A DNA stretch of 64,000 nt from Helicostylum pulchrum (taxonomy: Eukaryota > Mucoromycota > Mucoromycetes > Mucorales > Mucoraceae), in the NCBI GenBank assembly GCA_025677825.1, contig JAIXMO010000040.1, positions 239,505 through 303,504 on the forward strand. The letters run 5' to 3'. Made by a program: the position numbers and the translations under genes. Positions 45,321 through 56,636 of this stretch are shown here, piece after piece; position 1 is the stretch's first letter; every line of letters starts with the position of its first letter. The notes beneath the pieces are model-generated. The model was not told where the DNA came from. It saw only the letters and a program-made list of their open reading frames with translations, and did not search any database.

Positions 45321-46261
45321 CTAAATATCGCTTAAACTATCCTTAATAGCCTTGTAGTATTCGGGTGAAAGAGTTTTGGATAATTCTTCCTTTGTTAACC
45401 AAGCAAAATCAGTGATATCTTCACTGGGCTTAACTTGACCAGCATATACACGAGCCTTCATAAAGAAAGCCTATTATACAAACAAAATTAGCAAATCCCA
45501 ATCATATAATTCCCTTTTTCGATGTCTGATTATATTACCTTTACACCGGAATCCTCTTGTCCCTTAGTAGGAGATTGCTTATAAAGTCCAATAGGTTGAC
45601 GTCCAACAAACCAGGTATCCATGTCTACACCACATTCTTGCTTTAAAGTGCGTTCTGCTGCCTAAATAAAAGAGTTTAGAAAAACCCTGCGTAAAAAAGG
45701 AGGAAAATAATATGATAATGCTTTTACCTCGTGTAAATATTCGGTAGTGTCAACAGGACCTTGAGGGAATTGCCAGGGGTTAACATTATCACCAGCTCTC
45801 TTAATGACAAGGTACAGAGTTTGTTTTAATGAACGATCTAAACTCTTTTTATCGTCATTTTTATCAGCTTCAGTTACTCTGTCTAATTTCTCAGCTTTAG
45901 CCACGACAGCAAGACTTTCATTAGCCTTTTGCCAAGTAACTTGACTTTCTTGCACAGCGTCTGACAAGGAATTAGAAATATCCTTCATGGCTTCTTGACG
46001 AGCACTTTCTTCATGTTTCCAACGACGTTCAGCAACTGACCCCTTTTTGAAATAAAATTCGGAAGGTGTGCCGGTAGCTTCTTGACGTTCAAGCTTTTCA
46101 CGATAGTTGAAGTAAGCTTCTTCAAAGGGGGTAGTGTCACGGGTGATTTGAGGTGTACGTGACAAAATGACAGATGCCAAAATACGGTTGTTCTTTACGA
46201 TCAAAGGGCTAGCTGTGGTAGCTAAACCACGTCTAGCATTAATAATTGTACTTCTAAGCAT
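45321..46261 (-). CDS. MRPL17: Mitochondrial large ribosomal subunit protein mL46
   Basis: Exons 46261-45728, 45661-45539 and 45470-45321 give 268 residues. The N-terminus MLRSTIINARRGLATTASP is a typical mitochondrial presequence (basic, hydroxylated, no acidic residues). The C-terminal half has the mL46 Nudix-like fold: SLKQTLYLVIKRAGDNVNPW then QFPQGP, AAERTLKQECGVDMDTWFVG RQPIG, and AFFMKARVYAGQVKP then ITDFAWLTKEELSKTL. Animal MRPL46 and yeast Mrpl17 belong here. The true start is the ATG at 46261; an open frame extends a little upstream without an ATG. A poly-A tract precedes the start. Confidence 0.92.
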
Positions 46262-46943
46262 GATCAAGGTAATTAAGTATAAAAAGAAGAATCTATAAAA
46301 AAAAAAAAAAAAATTAACAAAAAAAAAACGACTTGTTTTTTCCTGTCCCCCTTATTAAAAAATTCCAACCGGGGTTGTCAAAAATCTTTTTTGATTGGGT
46401 GTATCGAGTTTATTTCAGGCAACAATGGTGGGATCAAAAAAACTGTCATGGCAACTCGTTTCCAAGCTACGGTTTTCGGTACAGAAGTAACAGTTGAATT
46501 TTACCTAGTAACTAGAAAAAGGTGTACATTTTTTTAGCAGCAAAGTAAAATGATTCCTTCTTCTGTTCAATTACTGTTTTTGTTGTTGTTGTTGTTGTTG
46601 TTGTAATCGATCGATTACCAACAGGAACACGTGATACTATGAGTAATCATTAAAAAGAAGCATCCGACTAATAAATAGTTTAATACGCTGCTTCCCCTTT
46701 TCTTTTTTTACGGGTAATGCAAAACTAAACTCTTGTCATTGACATGGGCAAACAATAAGGTGCAACGTCAATTACATCTCCGCCTTCGCTTTGAATAAAG
46801 CAAATGCTTTCCCAGCATGAAATGCGTTTCCTAACATGAAAACATAAAAAAGTATCTCTCTCCAAATAAACTTATTGAAAAAGTATTTATTATTCTATAA
46901 AAAAAAAATCTATTTACAAATGATCATTTACACGAGTGCTTTT
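46262..46943. other. Intergenic region between mL46 and RLP24
   Basis: 682 bp with a GTT triplet repeat (46579-46602), a perfect 16-bp palindrome GTAATCGATCGATTAC (46603-46618) and a CACGTG E-box (46627-46632). It contains the mL46 promoter and the RLP24 3' region. No gene seen. Confidence 0.6.
46603..46618. repeat. Perfect 16-bp palindrome
   Basis: GTAATCGATCGATTAC, directly adjoining a GTT triplet repeat and 9 bp from a CACGTG E-box. About 340 bp upstream of the mL46 start. It could be a factor-binding site for that promoter; function not known. Confidence 0.5.
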
Positions 46944-47555
46944 TTAATTTTCCATTTCCATGTTTTCGGCTTTAGCCTTCTCGGCCTTCATAGCTTGTAC
47001 TCTCTTCTTGGCTTCAAGAGGAGCTAATTCGATATTTTGGTTGACAACACGAATATCATCCTCCTTCTCCAAGGCCTTGTTACCGACCATACGGTTCTTG
47101 TAGAAAGCACGTTCACGCTTGGAACGAATTTCTTGTACACGCTTCATGGCCTTGATGGTAGTTGCCATCATGTTACGATCATAACGAACAGGAACGTTAC
47201 GACGCTTCTCAAACTCAAAGGTAGAATCCTATACACGACGAGAAAATATTTAAACTCGAGTCAAAGTAATATTTAAGTAGTAAATACTTACGATGACCAT
47301 TTCCTTTCCACTAGCCTTTCTGAAAGCCTTGGTCCAACGAACCTTACGAGGATTACGCTTCATTTTGAAATTCTTGTGACATTTAGATCTACAGAAACGG
47401 AAAGTCTACACAGTAATAAAAATAAGGTTTTAGATCTAAAAAAGAAAAACTCGAATCCATCTATAAAGTATTACCTTGCTGTCATTACGAACGAACATGG
47501 TACCATGACCCGGGTAACAAGGTCCGGAACAGAAGTAACAACGAGTAATATGCAT
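46944..47555 (-). CDS. RLP24: 60S ribosome biogenesis factor Rlp24
   Basis: Exons 47555-47475, 47405-47292 and 47228-46944 give 159 residues. It is an eL24-like protein: [40 protein letters not shown] and [15 protein letters not shown], with the C-x2-C and C-x3-C zinc ligands. The [18 protein letters not shown] stretch and the acidic/lysine-rich extension mark Rlp24 rather than ribosomal eL24. In yeast, Rlp24 occupies the eL24 site on pre-60S particles and recruits the AAA ATPase Drg1 for its own release in the cytoplasm. It faces NMD3 across 207 bp. Confidence 0.95.
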
Positions 47556-47762
47556 TGAAAAGCTAGTTTATAATCGTTACAAAAAAAAAAAAAAAAGAAA
47601 AAAAAATATTAGAAGGCATATTACAAATCAGTTGTACTGTGGCTTAGTTTTAAGGTTTTTTTTTTTTTTTTTTTTTTACTATATATCTTGGGGTTTGAGC
47701 TTTTTTTAAAAAAAAGTTTCTCTTAGTTCCGTTTCTCCTTCGTTCAAGATCTATTTAAAACA
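47556..47762. promoter_or_regulatory. Compact divergent promoter of RLP24 and NMD3
   Basis: 207 bp separate the two start codons. It contains long A and T runs (47580-47607, 47657-47677), likely nucleosome-excluding, and little else. Co-regulation of two 60S maturation factors is inferred. Confidence 0.55.
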
Positions 47763-49530
47763 ATGGATTATCAACCCGAAATTGTCGAACAATTAATGTA
47801 CGTATAAACAACAACAGCAACAACACTTGTTTATATATACTAACCCTTTACTTTTTTTACATTGTAGTTTGGTAACTATTTTTTCTTACTTTTTACAAAG
47901 TAGATCGATCTATTTTTACGCCGCAGTAATTAACCTTTTTTTTTTTTTTTGTGAAAAGTGTCCCGGTTGTGGTGCCCCCACTCCCCCTAATGCGGCCAAC
48001 ATGTGTGTCAACTGTATCCGTAACGAAGTTGATATTACTGAAGGTATTCCCAAGCAAGCAACACTTCATTTCTGTCGTAACTGTGAGAGATACCTTCAAC
48101 CACCTGGTTTATGGGTCAATGCCACCCTTGAATCTCGTGAACTATTGACGCTTTGTCTTAAAAAACTCAAGGGACTCAGTAAAGTGCGCCTGATTGATGC
48201 GGGTTTTATTTGGACAGAACCTCACAGTAAAAGAATCAAGGTCAAGTTGACCATTCAAAAGGAAGTCTTTATCAATACCATTCTTCAACAAATCTTTGAA
48301 GTCGAATATATTGTTTCAGGTCAACAGTGTGATGAATGTACTCGTTTAGCTGCTCAAAATACTTGGAAGGCTGTTGTTCAATTGCGTCAAAAGGTTGAAC
48401 ATAAGCGTACTTTCTTGTATCTTGAACAATTGATTCTTAAGCATAATGCTCATAAGGATACTACCAACATTAAGGAAATGAGAGACGGTATTGATTTCTA
48501 TTATGGTGCTCGTAACCATGCTATCAAAATGATTGAATTTTTGTCTAATGTTGTCCCTATGAAGTAAGTATTATTATTTTTTGCGTTGTGGTTACTGTGG
48601 GTTACTAACATGTATGATTCGTTGCGTAGGTACAAGAGTAGTGAACAGCTTATTTCCAAGGATATTCACACTAGTGTCAGTAACTTTAAATTTACCTACT
48701 CTGCCGAAATCGTCCCAGTGTGTAAAGATGATCTTGTATGTATTCCCAAAAAGTTATCTCACTCTTTTGGTAACATCAACCAACTTTTGATCTGTACCCG
48801 TATCAGTGGTTCTATTCATTTATTGGACGTCAATACACTTGCTGTTGCTGATGTATCTACCACACAATACTACCGTCATCCTTTTAACCCCATGGGTAGT
48901 GCCAAGAGTATGGTTGAATTCTATGTATTGGATGTTGAGCCTTTGGGACCTGTCAACGGTAAGCGTGTATTATGTGATGTTCATGTTGCACGTATGTCCG
49001 ATTTCGGTCGTAACGATGAACAGTTTATTGCACGATCTCATCTTGGCGCCATTTTGAATCCTGGTGATACAGTCATGGGTTATGATCTTGCTCGTGCCAA
49101 CTTTAATAACGATGATTTTGATAAATTGGACCGTACTAACTTACCTGATGTTATCTTGGTTCGTAAATCCTTCCCTGCTCGTAGAAAGAAGACCAGACAA
49201 AGAAACTGGAAGCTTGTACAACTCGGTAAGGAAGTCGATGACATGTTACCTCGTAAGCAAGAAACTGCCAAGATTGAGAACGATATGGAACTCTTTATGC
49301 GTGATATCGAAGAAGATCCTGAATTCAGATCTACTATCAATATCTTCAAGAATGAGGCTAACGCTTCCGCTCCCGCTCCTGCTGAAACTGATGAAATGAC
49401 TGATAATGATGGTTCTGATGATGAGTTCCCTGAGATTTCTTTGGAGGAAATGATGGATGAAATGGCTATTAACATGGATGGTCCCGATGATGCCGTACAT
49501 GATGAGGATGAGGATATGATGCAAATGTAA
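47763..49530 (+). CDS. NMD3: 60S ribosomal export adaptor Nmd3
   Basis: Bridges pre-60S particles to the exportin Crm1. Preferred exons: 47763-47797, 47868-47871 (4 nt), 47959-48563 and 48630-49530, giving 514 residues. The tiny exon makes the junction read QLILCPGCGAP, matching the ILC-x-x-CG context known in NMD3; the alternative, a single intron from 47804, is also in frame and would read LMYCPGCG. Zinc-binding cysteine pairs (CPGCG, CVNC, FCRNCERYLQPPG) open the protein. The eIF5A-like middle has SKVRLIDAGFIWTEPHSKRI and KVKLTIQKEV. The C-terminus is acidic with EISLEEMMDEMAI, a probable leucine/methionine-type nuclear export signal. Confidence 0.95.
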
Positions 49531-49738
49531 AAAACACCAACAAAAAAAAGCATTAAAAAAAAACTTCATGATTACCGCACCACATAACTCTTTCTTCTTT
49601 TTCTCTCTCTCACACACACACTCTCTCTATTGTATTATTTCCATTCACTATTTCAATATTTCCCCCCCTTCCCTTTCCCCCCTTTTTCTCAAATTTAATA
49701 GAAACGAAATAAAAACTTTTTTAATAAGATACACACAA

Positions 49739-49930
49739 TTAGTCTTTTGGCTTTGTTTGGTTGTCATCGCTTGTTGTTGTCCTCGTGATTTTTCGGGTTA
49801 CTTGGTCAATTAAACCGCCTACGGCAGCTATTGGAGCGGCAACTATGCCGAATAAGGTTTTGCTTCCACCAGTTTTGGATTCACCAGCTGATGAGAAAGG
49901 TTCTTTGGTTGGATTTTCAGAGTCTGACAT
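49739..49930 (-). CDS. Small hypothetical protein, 63 residues
   Basis: Unspliced ATG-to-stop frame. Polar ends (MSDSENPTKEPFSSAGESKT and a Thr/Lys/Asp-rich tail) flank a hydrophobic, Gly/Ala-rich segment LFGIVAAPIAAVGGLIDQV about 19 residues long that could associate with or cross a membrane. The amino acid mix is balanced, unlike the poly-A/T artefact frames, which supports a real gene. An A-rich leader like those of proven genes lies upstream. No family recognised; it could be a small membrane or stress protein. Confidence 0.5.
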   Translation of the reverse strand: MSDSENPTKEPFSSAGESKTGGSKTLFGIVAAPIAAVGGLIDQVTRKITRTTTSDDNQTKPKD

Positions 49931-50281
49931 TTCTTTACGGTTTTTATGCTGTTAAAGAGACAGAAAAAAAGAGAAAAAAAGAGACTCGGATAGATTTTTT
50001 AAAAGTGAGAAAAAAAAATTATACGTCATCTTTGTGTCATGTATAATATGGACGGCAAATAAGAAGGGAGCAACATATTGGTTGTGATCATGAGGTTTTA
50101 TTGCAGAAACAAAAATGTCTGTGTGTTCCCAATAGTTTTTTTTGGTGTGTACGTCATTTTACCTTATTTCACACACTCACACTCATCCCCCTTTTTTTCT
50201 TGTATAAATATAAACATTGTTTTTTTTTTATACAGTATTTCTTCCTTTTTTCTTTTTTTTTAAACAAAAAAAAAACTTGTA
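49931..50281. other. Divergent intergenic region between small gene and bHLH gene
   Basis: 351 bp containing both leaders; T-rich on the plus strand before 50282. No further features. Confidence 0.5.
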
Positions 50282-51105
50282 ATGTACAACATGCAATTTC
50301 AACAATCGCCTTACAGTGATCATCCGACTCAATATGACCTTAGCAACGTAAACAACAACAACGATAGTAATAACAACAACAATAAAGCATTTCCGTCTCC
50401 GATAACAACCTCTTCTTTAGACTCACCTCCTAATAAATTGAACCAAATAAATTCATACATGCCTTTACCAAACTCCCCTAAATCATTTAACCGACTTCAA
50501 CAGCAATATGACATGGCTTCTTATATGCCACCCAATCCAATTAAATCTACATCTAGTCCTCAACCATATTATGATTCGTCAGCACAGTCAGATACATTAG
50601 TATCACCTACCAGTCCAGACAATAGTATTATTGATGAAGAAATTGTACAGAGAAAGTAAGAAAGAATAAAAAGGGTGGGAGACAATAAAAAGTAATAACT
50701 ATTTTTTTTAAAAAAAAAAGTATGCAGCATATTTTTGAGAAAAAGAGACGTAGAAGAGAATCACATAATGCTGTAGAACGTCGAAGGAGAGATAACATTA
50801 ATGATCGTATTACTGAGTTAGCAACACTGTTACCTGATCGAGATGCGCTAAAGTCTAATAAAGGCACTATACTACGAAAATCAGTAGATCATATTCGTTT
50901 ATTACATGATAGATTAAGACAACATCAACAACGCATTGGTGAACTTGAAAATATGTTGGAAGTCTATCGTCAACAACAACAAAACATACAGCAGCAGCAG
51001 CAACAACAGCAGCAAACAATGATACCGCCTGGCCACCCTCTGGATTTATCTGGAATGCAACCACATATGGCTAGTCATGCAACTTATCGAAGAGATGGTT
51101 CATAA
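50282..51105 (+). CDS. bHLH transcription factor (class with RRxxHNxVERRRR basic region)
   Basis: Exons 50282-50655 and 50721-51105 give 252 residues. An Asn/Ser/Pro-rich N-terminal region (about 1-125) likely serves for activation. The DNA-binding basic region [20 protein letters not shown] has His-Glu-Arg spacing (H-x3-E-x3-R) expected for CACGTG E-box recognition. Helix 1 ([10 protein letters not shown]), a loop with NKGTILRKS, and helix 2 ([20 protein letters not shown]) follow, running into LENMLEVY, a short leucine zipper. A glutamine tract and a Pro-rich tail end the protein. The layout resembles the USF/MITF/SREBP-like group of bHLH-zip proteins, without the SREBP tyrosine. Intron 1 ends in an A-tract. 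Target genes unknown. Confidence 0.9.
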
Positions 51106-52164
51106 GTCTTATTTTTCCCTATCTTATTATTTACCTATTATATCCTTTTTTTTTATATTATTTATGCCTTTTTCTTATTGCATGTGCAAAAAAAAACATC
51201 ATTTCTCTTCTTTTTTTTTTTACATGTACTATATATATTGATATTACATACGCTTCTTCTCATTCACACTATAAAAAATTATTCTATTTAGGCACCATGG
51301 AAACACAGGTGTATCTTTTTTTTTTTAGTTGTAACAATATACAACAATTAAGTTTGATTGGTGCTTAAAAAGTGTGCGCACACAAAAAAAAAACCTGTGA
51401 TCTTTTTTTTTTGTTTGTAATGACTTTTTGTATATGGAATCTCATGATTCATTTGCGTTTTTTAATACATTTTCCCTCCTTTTTTAACTTTTGGCAAAAA
51501 TGGTTGATTTAAAAAAGCTTATTTTAATTTCTGCTGCGTCCTTTTTAAGACGTATATAAAGAGCCCTGACAATAATCCCTCCTTGGAACTGCGCAATATA
51601 TTTGCATACACACTAATAATTCCTTCCAAAAATAGGTCTTTTCCCACCGCGCGTGTAAAATAATTATACTTACGATAAACAGTAATATGAATCTTTTAAT
51701 ACGTACCTGCTTTTTTTTTTCTTTGCATCAACTTGGCTCATTTGTTATCTTTAAACTACTTGGCAACACTTTTTTACTTAGTAGTAGTTAGTATATACTC
51801 TTTATACGGAATATTACTCCCGATACGTCTATCCGTGTGAATGTTAAAAAAAGAAAAAGGCTACGGTCACGCATTTTTTATTTTATTTTTGGTTTCATTA
51901 TAAGTGTACAAAAAAATAATTGCGTATACTCATAAAAGAAGACCATCTTAATTCTTCTGTTCAATTCTTTTTTAAACGTGCACTAAACCAATGGAACGGT
52001 ACCTGAACACATTTAAATTGAAAGGAGTGTTTCTTTTTATGAGTGTAACTGCGCCTCTAAGCACAGTCACGTAATCTAATTTTTTTTTAAAGGAGGGGGA
52101 AGAAGAAAAAAGGGTGCGTTACTGGTCAACTGTTTTCTTTCTTTGCTGTGTACACTTTTAAACA
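51106..52164. other. Gene-free region upstream of MAP1
   Basis: 1.06 kb. AT-rich, with several T runs, and a plus-strand leader before 52165. No open frame with a motif, no RNA gene recognised. Confidence 0.6.
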
Positions 52165-53699
52165 ATGGCTGCTAGCGATCACCTTTGTCTTTCCAAGGGT
52201 TGTGGTAAAACCGCAACTCTTCAATGTCCTACTTGTATCAAGTTGAAAATCGAAGGTTCTTACTTTTGTTCTCAAGATTGTTTTAAATCAAACTGGGTAA
52301 CTTTACAGACAATGTCAAAAACCCTCCCCCCCCCCTTTTAGTTCCTTTAACTGACAATTTCTTTTTTTAGGCTCAACACAAGTTAGCTCATAAAGCAAAA
52401 ATTGAAAGTATGCTGAAACAAAAAAAAACAAGAAAGGATTTCTTTGCTGACTAAAACTCTCTTTTTTTTTTCTTTTTTTTTTCTGTTAATAGGTGAACCT
52501 CATAACCCTTTCCCCAATTATCGTTATACTGGTAACCTTAAGGCTATTTACCCTCTTTCTCCCAGACGTGAGGTTCCTGAAGGCATTATGCGTCGTAAGT
52601 GTTCTTGTACTACATCAGTTTTTTTTTTTTTTTGCTAACTCTTTTGTTCAATTTGCAAGCTGATTATTCCGAAACTAGTATTCCTACTTCTGAACAAAAC
52701 GTTCGTAACAGTTCCGCTATCCAAGTCTGTAACGAAGAAGAAATTGAGGGTATGCGTAAAGTTTGTAAGGTAAGTTTACAGTCTACGAGTTTCTGGTTTC
52801 TTTTTTCCTTATCTTTTTTTTTTTTTTGCGTAGATTACAAGTGAAGTTTTAAATGTAGGTGCTGCGGCTATTCGTGCTGGTATTACTACTGACGAACTTG
52901 GTAAACAAAAAAAAAAAAACTCGAGTACAAAACTGCAATTACTAATTTATAAAATTAGATGAAATTATTCATAACGCTACTATTGAACGTGGAGCTTATC
53001 CTTCTCCTTTGAACTATTACAAGTTCCCCAAATCTGTCTGCATGTAAGTATTTAAAGCAGATACCTCTTTTTTTATGTGTACTAATAACGTCAAACTAGT
53101 TCTGTCAATGAAGTTATTTGTCACGGTATTCCCGATAAGTACACTTTGAAAGATGGAGATATTGTCAACCTTGATATTTCTTGTTTCTACAATGGTTTCC
53201 ACGGTGATATGAACGCTACCTACTGTGTAGGTAACGTTGACGATAAGGGCAAGTTGTTGATCAAGACTGCTAGAGAGTGTTTAGAAAAGGCTATTGCTAT
53301 GGTGAAACCTGGCATCAGATACCGTGATTTCGGCAAGGTCATTGAAGAGCATGCTAAGAAGAACGGGTTCTCTGTCGTTCGTACATTCAGTGGTCATGGT
53401 ATCAACCAACTTTTCCATTGTGCTCCTAACGTACCTCATTACAGCAGTAAGTATTTCATTGTTTTAAAATTAGGTAGGTACATTGTTCCCTAATTCTTTC
53501 TGTTTTAGACAATAAGGCTGTTGGTATTATTAAACCTGGTCATTGTTTCACTATTGAACCTATGATTTGTGAAGGTGGTTGGAGAGACGAGATCTGGCCC
53601 GATAACTGGACCGCTGTTACTTGTGATGGCAAGCGTTCTGCTCAATTTGAACACACTTTGCTTGTAACTGAAACAGGTTGCGAAATTTTGACTAAATAG
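52165..53699 (+). CDS. MAP1: Methionine aminopeptidase 1
   Basis: Removes the initiator methionine from nascent chains at the ribosome. Eight exons (52165-52296, 52371-52407, 52493-52594, 52660-52769, 52834-52900, 52959-53043, 53100-53446, 53509-53699) give 356 residues. The N-terminal zinc finger (residues about 8-52: [17 protein letters not shown] then [18 protein letters not shown]) is the C6H2/MYND-like ribosome-binding module of type 1 eukaryotic enzymes. The pita-bread fold follows: [32 protein letters not shown] (two metal Asp), [20 protein letters not shown] (His ligand), [12 protein letters not shown] (Glu) and [12 protein letters not shown] (Glu). All five metal ligands are present, so it should be active. 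It is the most intron-rich confident gene here, equal with the Hsp70-like pseudogene. Confidence 0.97.
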
Positions 53700-54057
53700 A
53701 TCTCATCTCATTCTTTTTTTTAATATACACGTCCTTTTTTTTAAATATTTTCCCTGCTCTGAAATTGAAATGTTGTTACTATTACGCCGCAAAATTAATA
53801 AAAAACAGCGATTATTTCCCCGGAACGAAAATAACAAATGGAGAAACATAATAATCATATGCTAAACATGTAAAGTTAACTAGCATTGACCAAACGTCCT
53901 AACTAAATATATAACAAATAAATACTATTTTTTTATGTTTTATTATTAGGTTCAGATTATGATATGTTTGTTTTAAACAGTTCGTACATGTATTTTTCTT
54001 GTACTGTAGTTTTAAAAAGAAAAGCTCCTATTTGAATCCGGGAAATATTCTTCAATT
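53700..54057. other. Intergenic region between convergent MAP1 and hypothetical gene
   Basis: 358 bp of 3' flanking sequence, AT-rich, no features beyond possible polyadenylation-like AATAAA-type words. Confidence 0.55.
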
Positions 54058-55299
54058 TTAACAGCCAAAGAAACTTTGTTCGCAAAGTAGTTTAATATCG
54101 TAAGCATCTGTACCGACAACAGGCGATTTGTAAGGTGCAGGTGGTGCAACGTTTGGTAAATTAGTCGAGGACCTTTGTAAAGTATGATGGCGTTTATAAA
54201 TCGGTGTAGATGCCTCTTCTTCTTCTTTCAAGTCTTTAACTGCTTTAACTAATAAAATAAATTAGTTTTTTACGTTTAATCGCTTTTTGTAAAAACTTAC
54301 GACTTGTATCAATTGGTCGAAGTGCTGTCCGAGGGTGTGGTACCGTTTTTTCCAACTTAATGGCAGTATTTGATACACTTCGTTCCAGCTATAAAACAAA
54401 ATAAAACGTTAAACTTTGATGCGTTTAAACTTTTTTTTTTTTTGGGAACTAACATGCTTGGGACTTTCAGGCTTACAAACGAGTCCTTTTGCATTACGAA
54501 TCATTTTCATGCACTTTGATTTAAAGTCAGAATCGGTTTTTCGAAATGTGGTTTCCATAGCAAAATGAGAAGGATGTTCCAACATGGGACTAGAAAAGAT
54601 GTCTTGTTGTGTGGTAGGTTCAGTTTGTACTGGCTGGATAAATTCTGCTGGTACAGTATCTCCTTGTGTTGCTGGTGGTGGTGGCGGTGGTGTTCTGGTT
54701 CGATTAGACTTGGGTGGTAGAGGAGAAGAATGTAGGCCCATCGTAACAGGAGACTCTGTCAGCATAGCTTGTTCTTCTTCTTCTTCTTCTGCAGCCAAGA
54801 ATTCAGCCGGAGGAGAGAAATCAATACCAGCTTGAATGTGAGGAGGTTGATACATGGCCAAGGACGAGGCACTGTCTCGCATCATGTCTTGATCAAAATA
54901 ACTGTCGTCAGTAGCTTCGGGTACAGTCTCAATAATAACGTCGTTATCATGTAGTTCAAATGAGGTAGGGTTCTCATGCAATACCAGTGCATTTTGGTCA
55001 TTAGGTGTATACGTGTCTACAATTAAGGTGTATTCTTCGTCAGTATCAAACTCTTTAGACTCAAAGTTGTCTAGTGACGTGTCGTTTGACCTGGCACTAC
55101 TAGAGTCTTCGTCTACAGTTAATAGTCCAATTACTGGGTCTCCTCCTCCTCCTCCATACTGTGAGTTGTTATTTTTAAGAGGACTGAAAGGTAAAGTAGG
55201 TGACAGGACCTGTTCTGTGGAGACAACATGCTCGTCCTTTTTCGAATTACGTTGTTGCGAACCAGGTAAAAAAGGCGCCAAAATCTTTTGCAATGGCAT
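54058..55299 (-). CDS. Hypothetical acidic, low-complexity protein
   Basis: Exons 55299-54454, 54388-54301 and 54248-54058 give 374 residues. Not recognised. The N-terminus MPLQKILAPFLPGSQQRNSK is weakly amphipathic. The centre is disordered: Gly run, Ser/Asp-rich stretches, a Glu run, and poly-Pro. Toward the C-terminus are motifs that look conserved: FKSKCMKMIRNAKGLVCKPE, SVSNTAIKLEKTVPHPRTAL, and the end YDIKLLCEQSFFGC. Without splicing, the first exon frame would run on into a lysine string (KKKKFKRIKV), so splicing at a GTTAGT donor is preferred; the spliced frame stays open to a clean stop. Probably a regulatory or scaffold protein; no function claimed. Confidence 0.65.
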
Positions 55300-55565
55300 T
55301 TAGAAAATAGTTAAACTTTTTAAGCAAAAAGGAAATGAATAAGTGTAGTTTAACATTTGCAATTTATATAGACATTGTAACTTTGTTTGTAGGAAAATTA
55401 AAACTTTAATGGCCGTTGAAACAAGAAACGGTTATAACCTTAATTTTATTATCAGTTCGAAATATAGCGCCATCAAAAAAAAAAATTCGACCAAACAAAT
55501 AAAAAGAAGGTTAAAGATTTACAGCGAGGAAAAGAAGGAAATAACAAATGTTTGTTGAAATATAT

Positions 55566-55598
<33 letters not shown>

Positions 55599-55649
55599 AG
55601 TTATTATACAGATATAAAAAAACTACAACATTTATTAAAAAAAGAAGAT
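55300..55649. other. Intergenic region between hypothetical gene and RPL8
   Basis: 350 bp with a long A-run (about 55568-55596) near the RPL8 3' end; also the promoter of the hypothetical gene. No gene seen. Confidence 0.6.
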
Positions 55650-56636
55650 TTAAGCATCCTTGACCTTCTTGGTACCACGGAGGAGACCAGTACGACGAGC
55701 AGCAATCAAACCGACCTTTTGACCAGCAGGAGAATCACGGGCCATAGTAGAAGCCTTACCAATATGTTGATGGTTACCACCACCATGAGGATGGTCAACG
55801 GGGTTCATAGCAACACCACGAGTCTTGGGCCAAGAGTTACGCTTGACTCTGTACTTGTGGAAAGCACGACCAGCCTTCAAGAGGGGCTTGTCAATACGTC
55901 CACCACCGGCAATGATACCAATAACAGCACGAGAGGTAGAGGGAATGACCTTCTTGGAACCAGAGGGAAGACGAATACGGGTCTTACCATCATCACCGTG
56001 ACCAATAACAGTAGCATAGTTACCGGAAGTACGGGCAATAGATCCACGATCTCCAACCTTCTCTTCAACGTTACAGATAACGGTACCTTCGGGCATAGAG
56101 GCCAAAGGCAAGACGTTACCAATGTTCAAGGTAGCCTTCTTACCGGCATAAATGAATTGACCAGTGTACATACCTTCAGTGGCAATGAAGGTTTCGGTAC
56201 GGAGCTTGTACCTATTATTTTTTTTGTTTTGTTAGTAATCTCTTCCATCGCATTGTCATCCAAATTTTCTCTCTCTCTCTCTCTTTTAATAGCGTAAGTC
56301 ATCCTCTTTCGAAATCTACTCCTTTCTCTTAAACTATAAAAAAAAAATGTGTACGTACTTATAAGGATCGCGGAAAACAACCTAAATTCAATAAATAAAT
56401 AAAAGTCAGTATACCAAATTACTTTTTTTCTGCGTTTATATATAGTATTTTTTTACCTTGGCAAGAGGAGCACCTCTTCCGGGGTCATGGATGATATCCT
56501 TAACGATACCACGAACATAACCATGACGTTCAGCGAAATCGAAAACTCTGAGCTTGGCGGCACCCTTACGGCCAACGGTGTGGGAGCGGAAAATACTTCC
56601 GGCACCCTTTCTTTGAGCACGAATGACACGACCCAT
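55650..56636 (-). CDS. RPL8: 60S ribosomal protein L8 (uL2)
   Basis: Core protein next to the peptidyl-transferase centre. Exons 56636-56457, 56381-56359 and 56211-55650 give 254 residues, the exact yeast length. It begins [20 protein letters not shown]; later [40 protein letters not shown] and [20 protein letters not shown], the universal uL2 signature with the histidine implicated near the catalytic centre. Exon 2 is only 23 nt (VVFRDPYK). The fully antisense 250-residue frame on the plus strand is a shadow. Upstream lies the GTCCGGTCCG word shared with RPL26. Confidence 0.97.

Noticed and set aside
55548..56297. 249-codon plus-strand frame
   Set aside because: Antisense to RPL8 and begins with a poly-A-derived lysine run.
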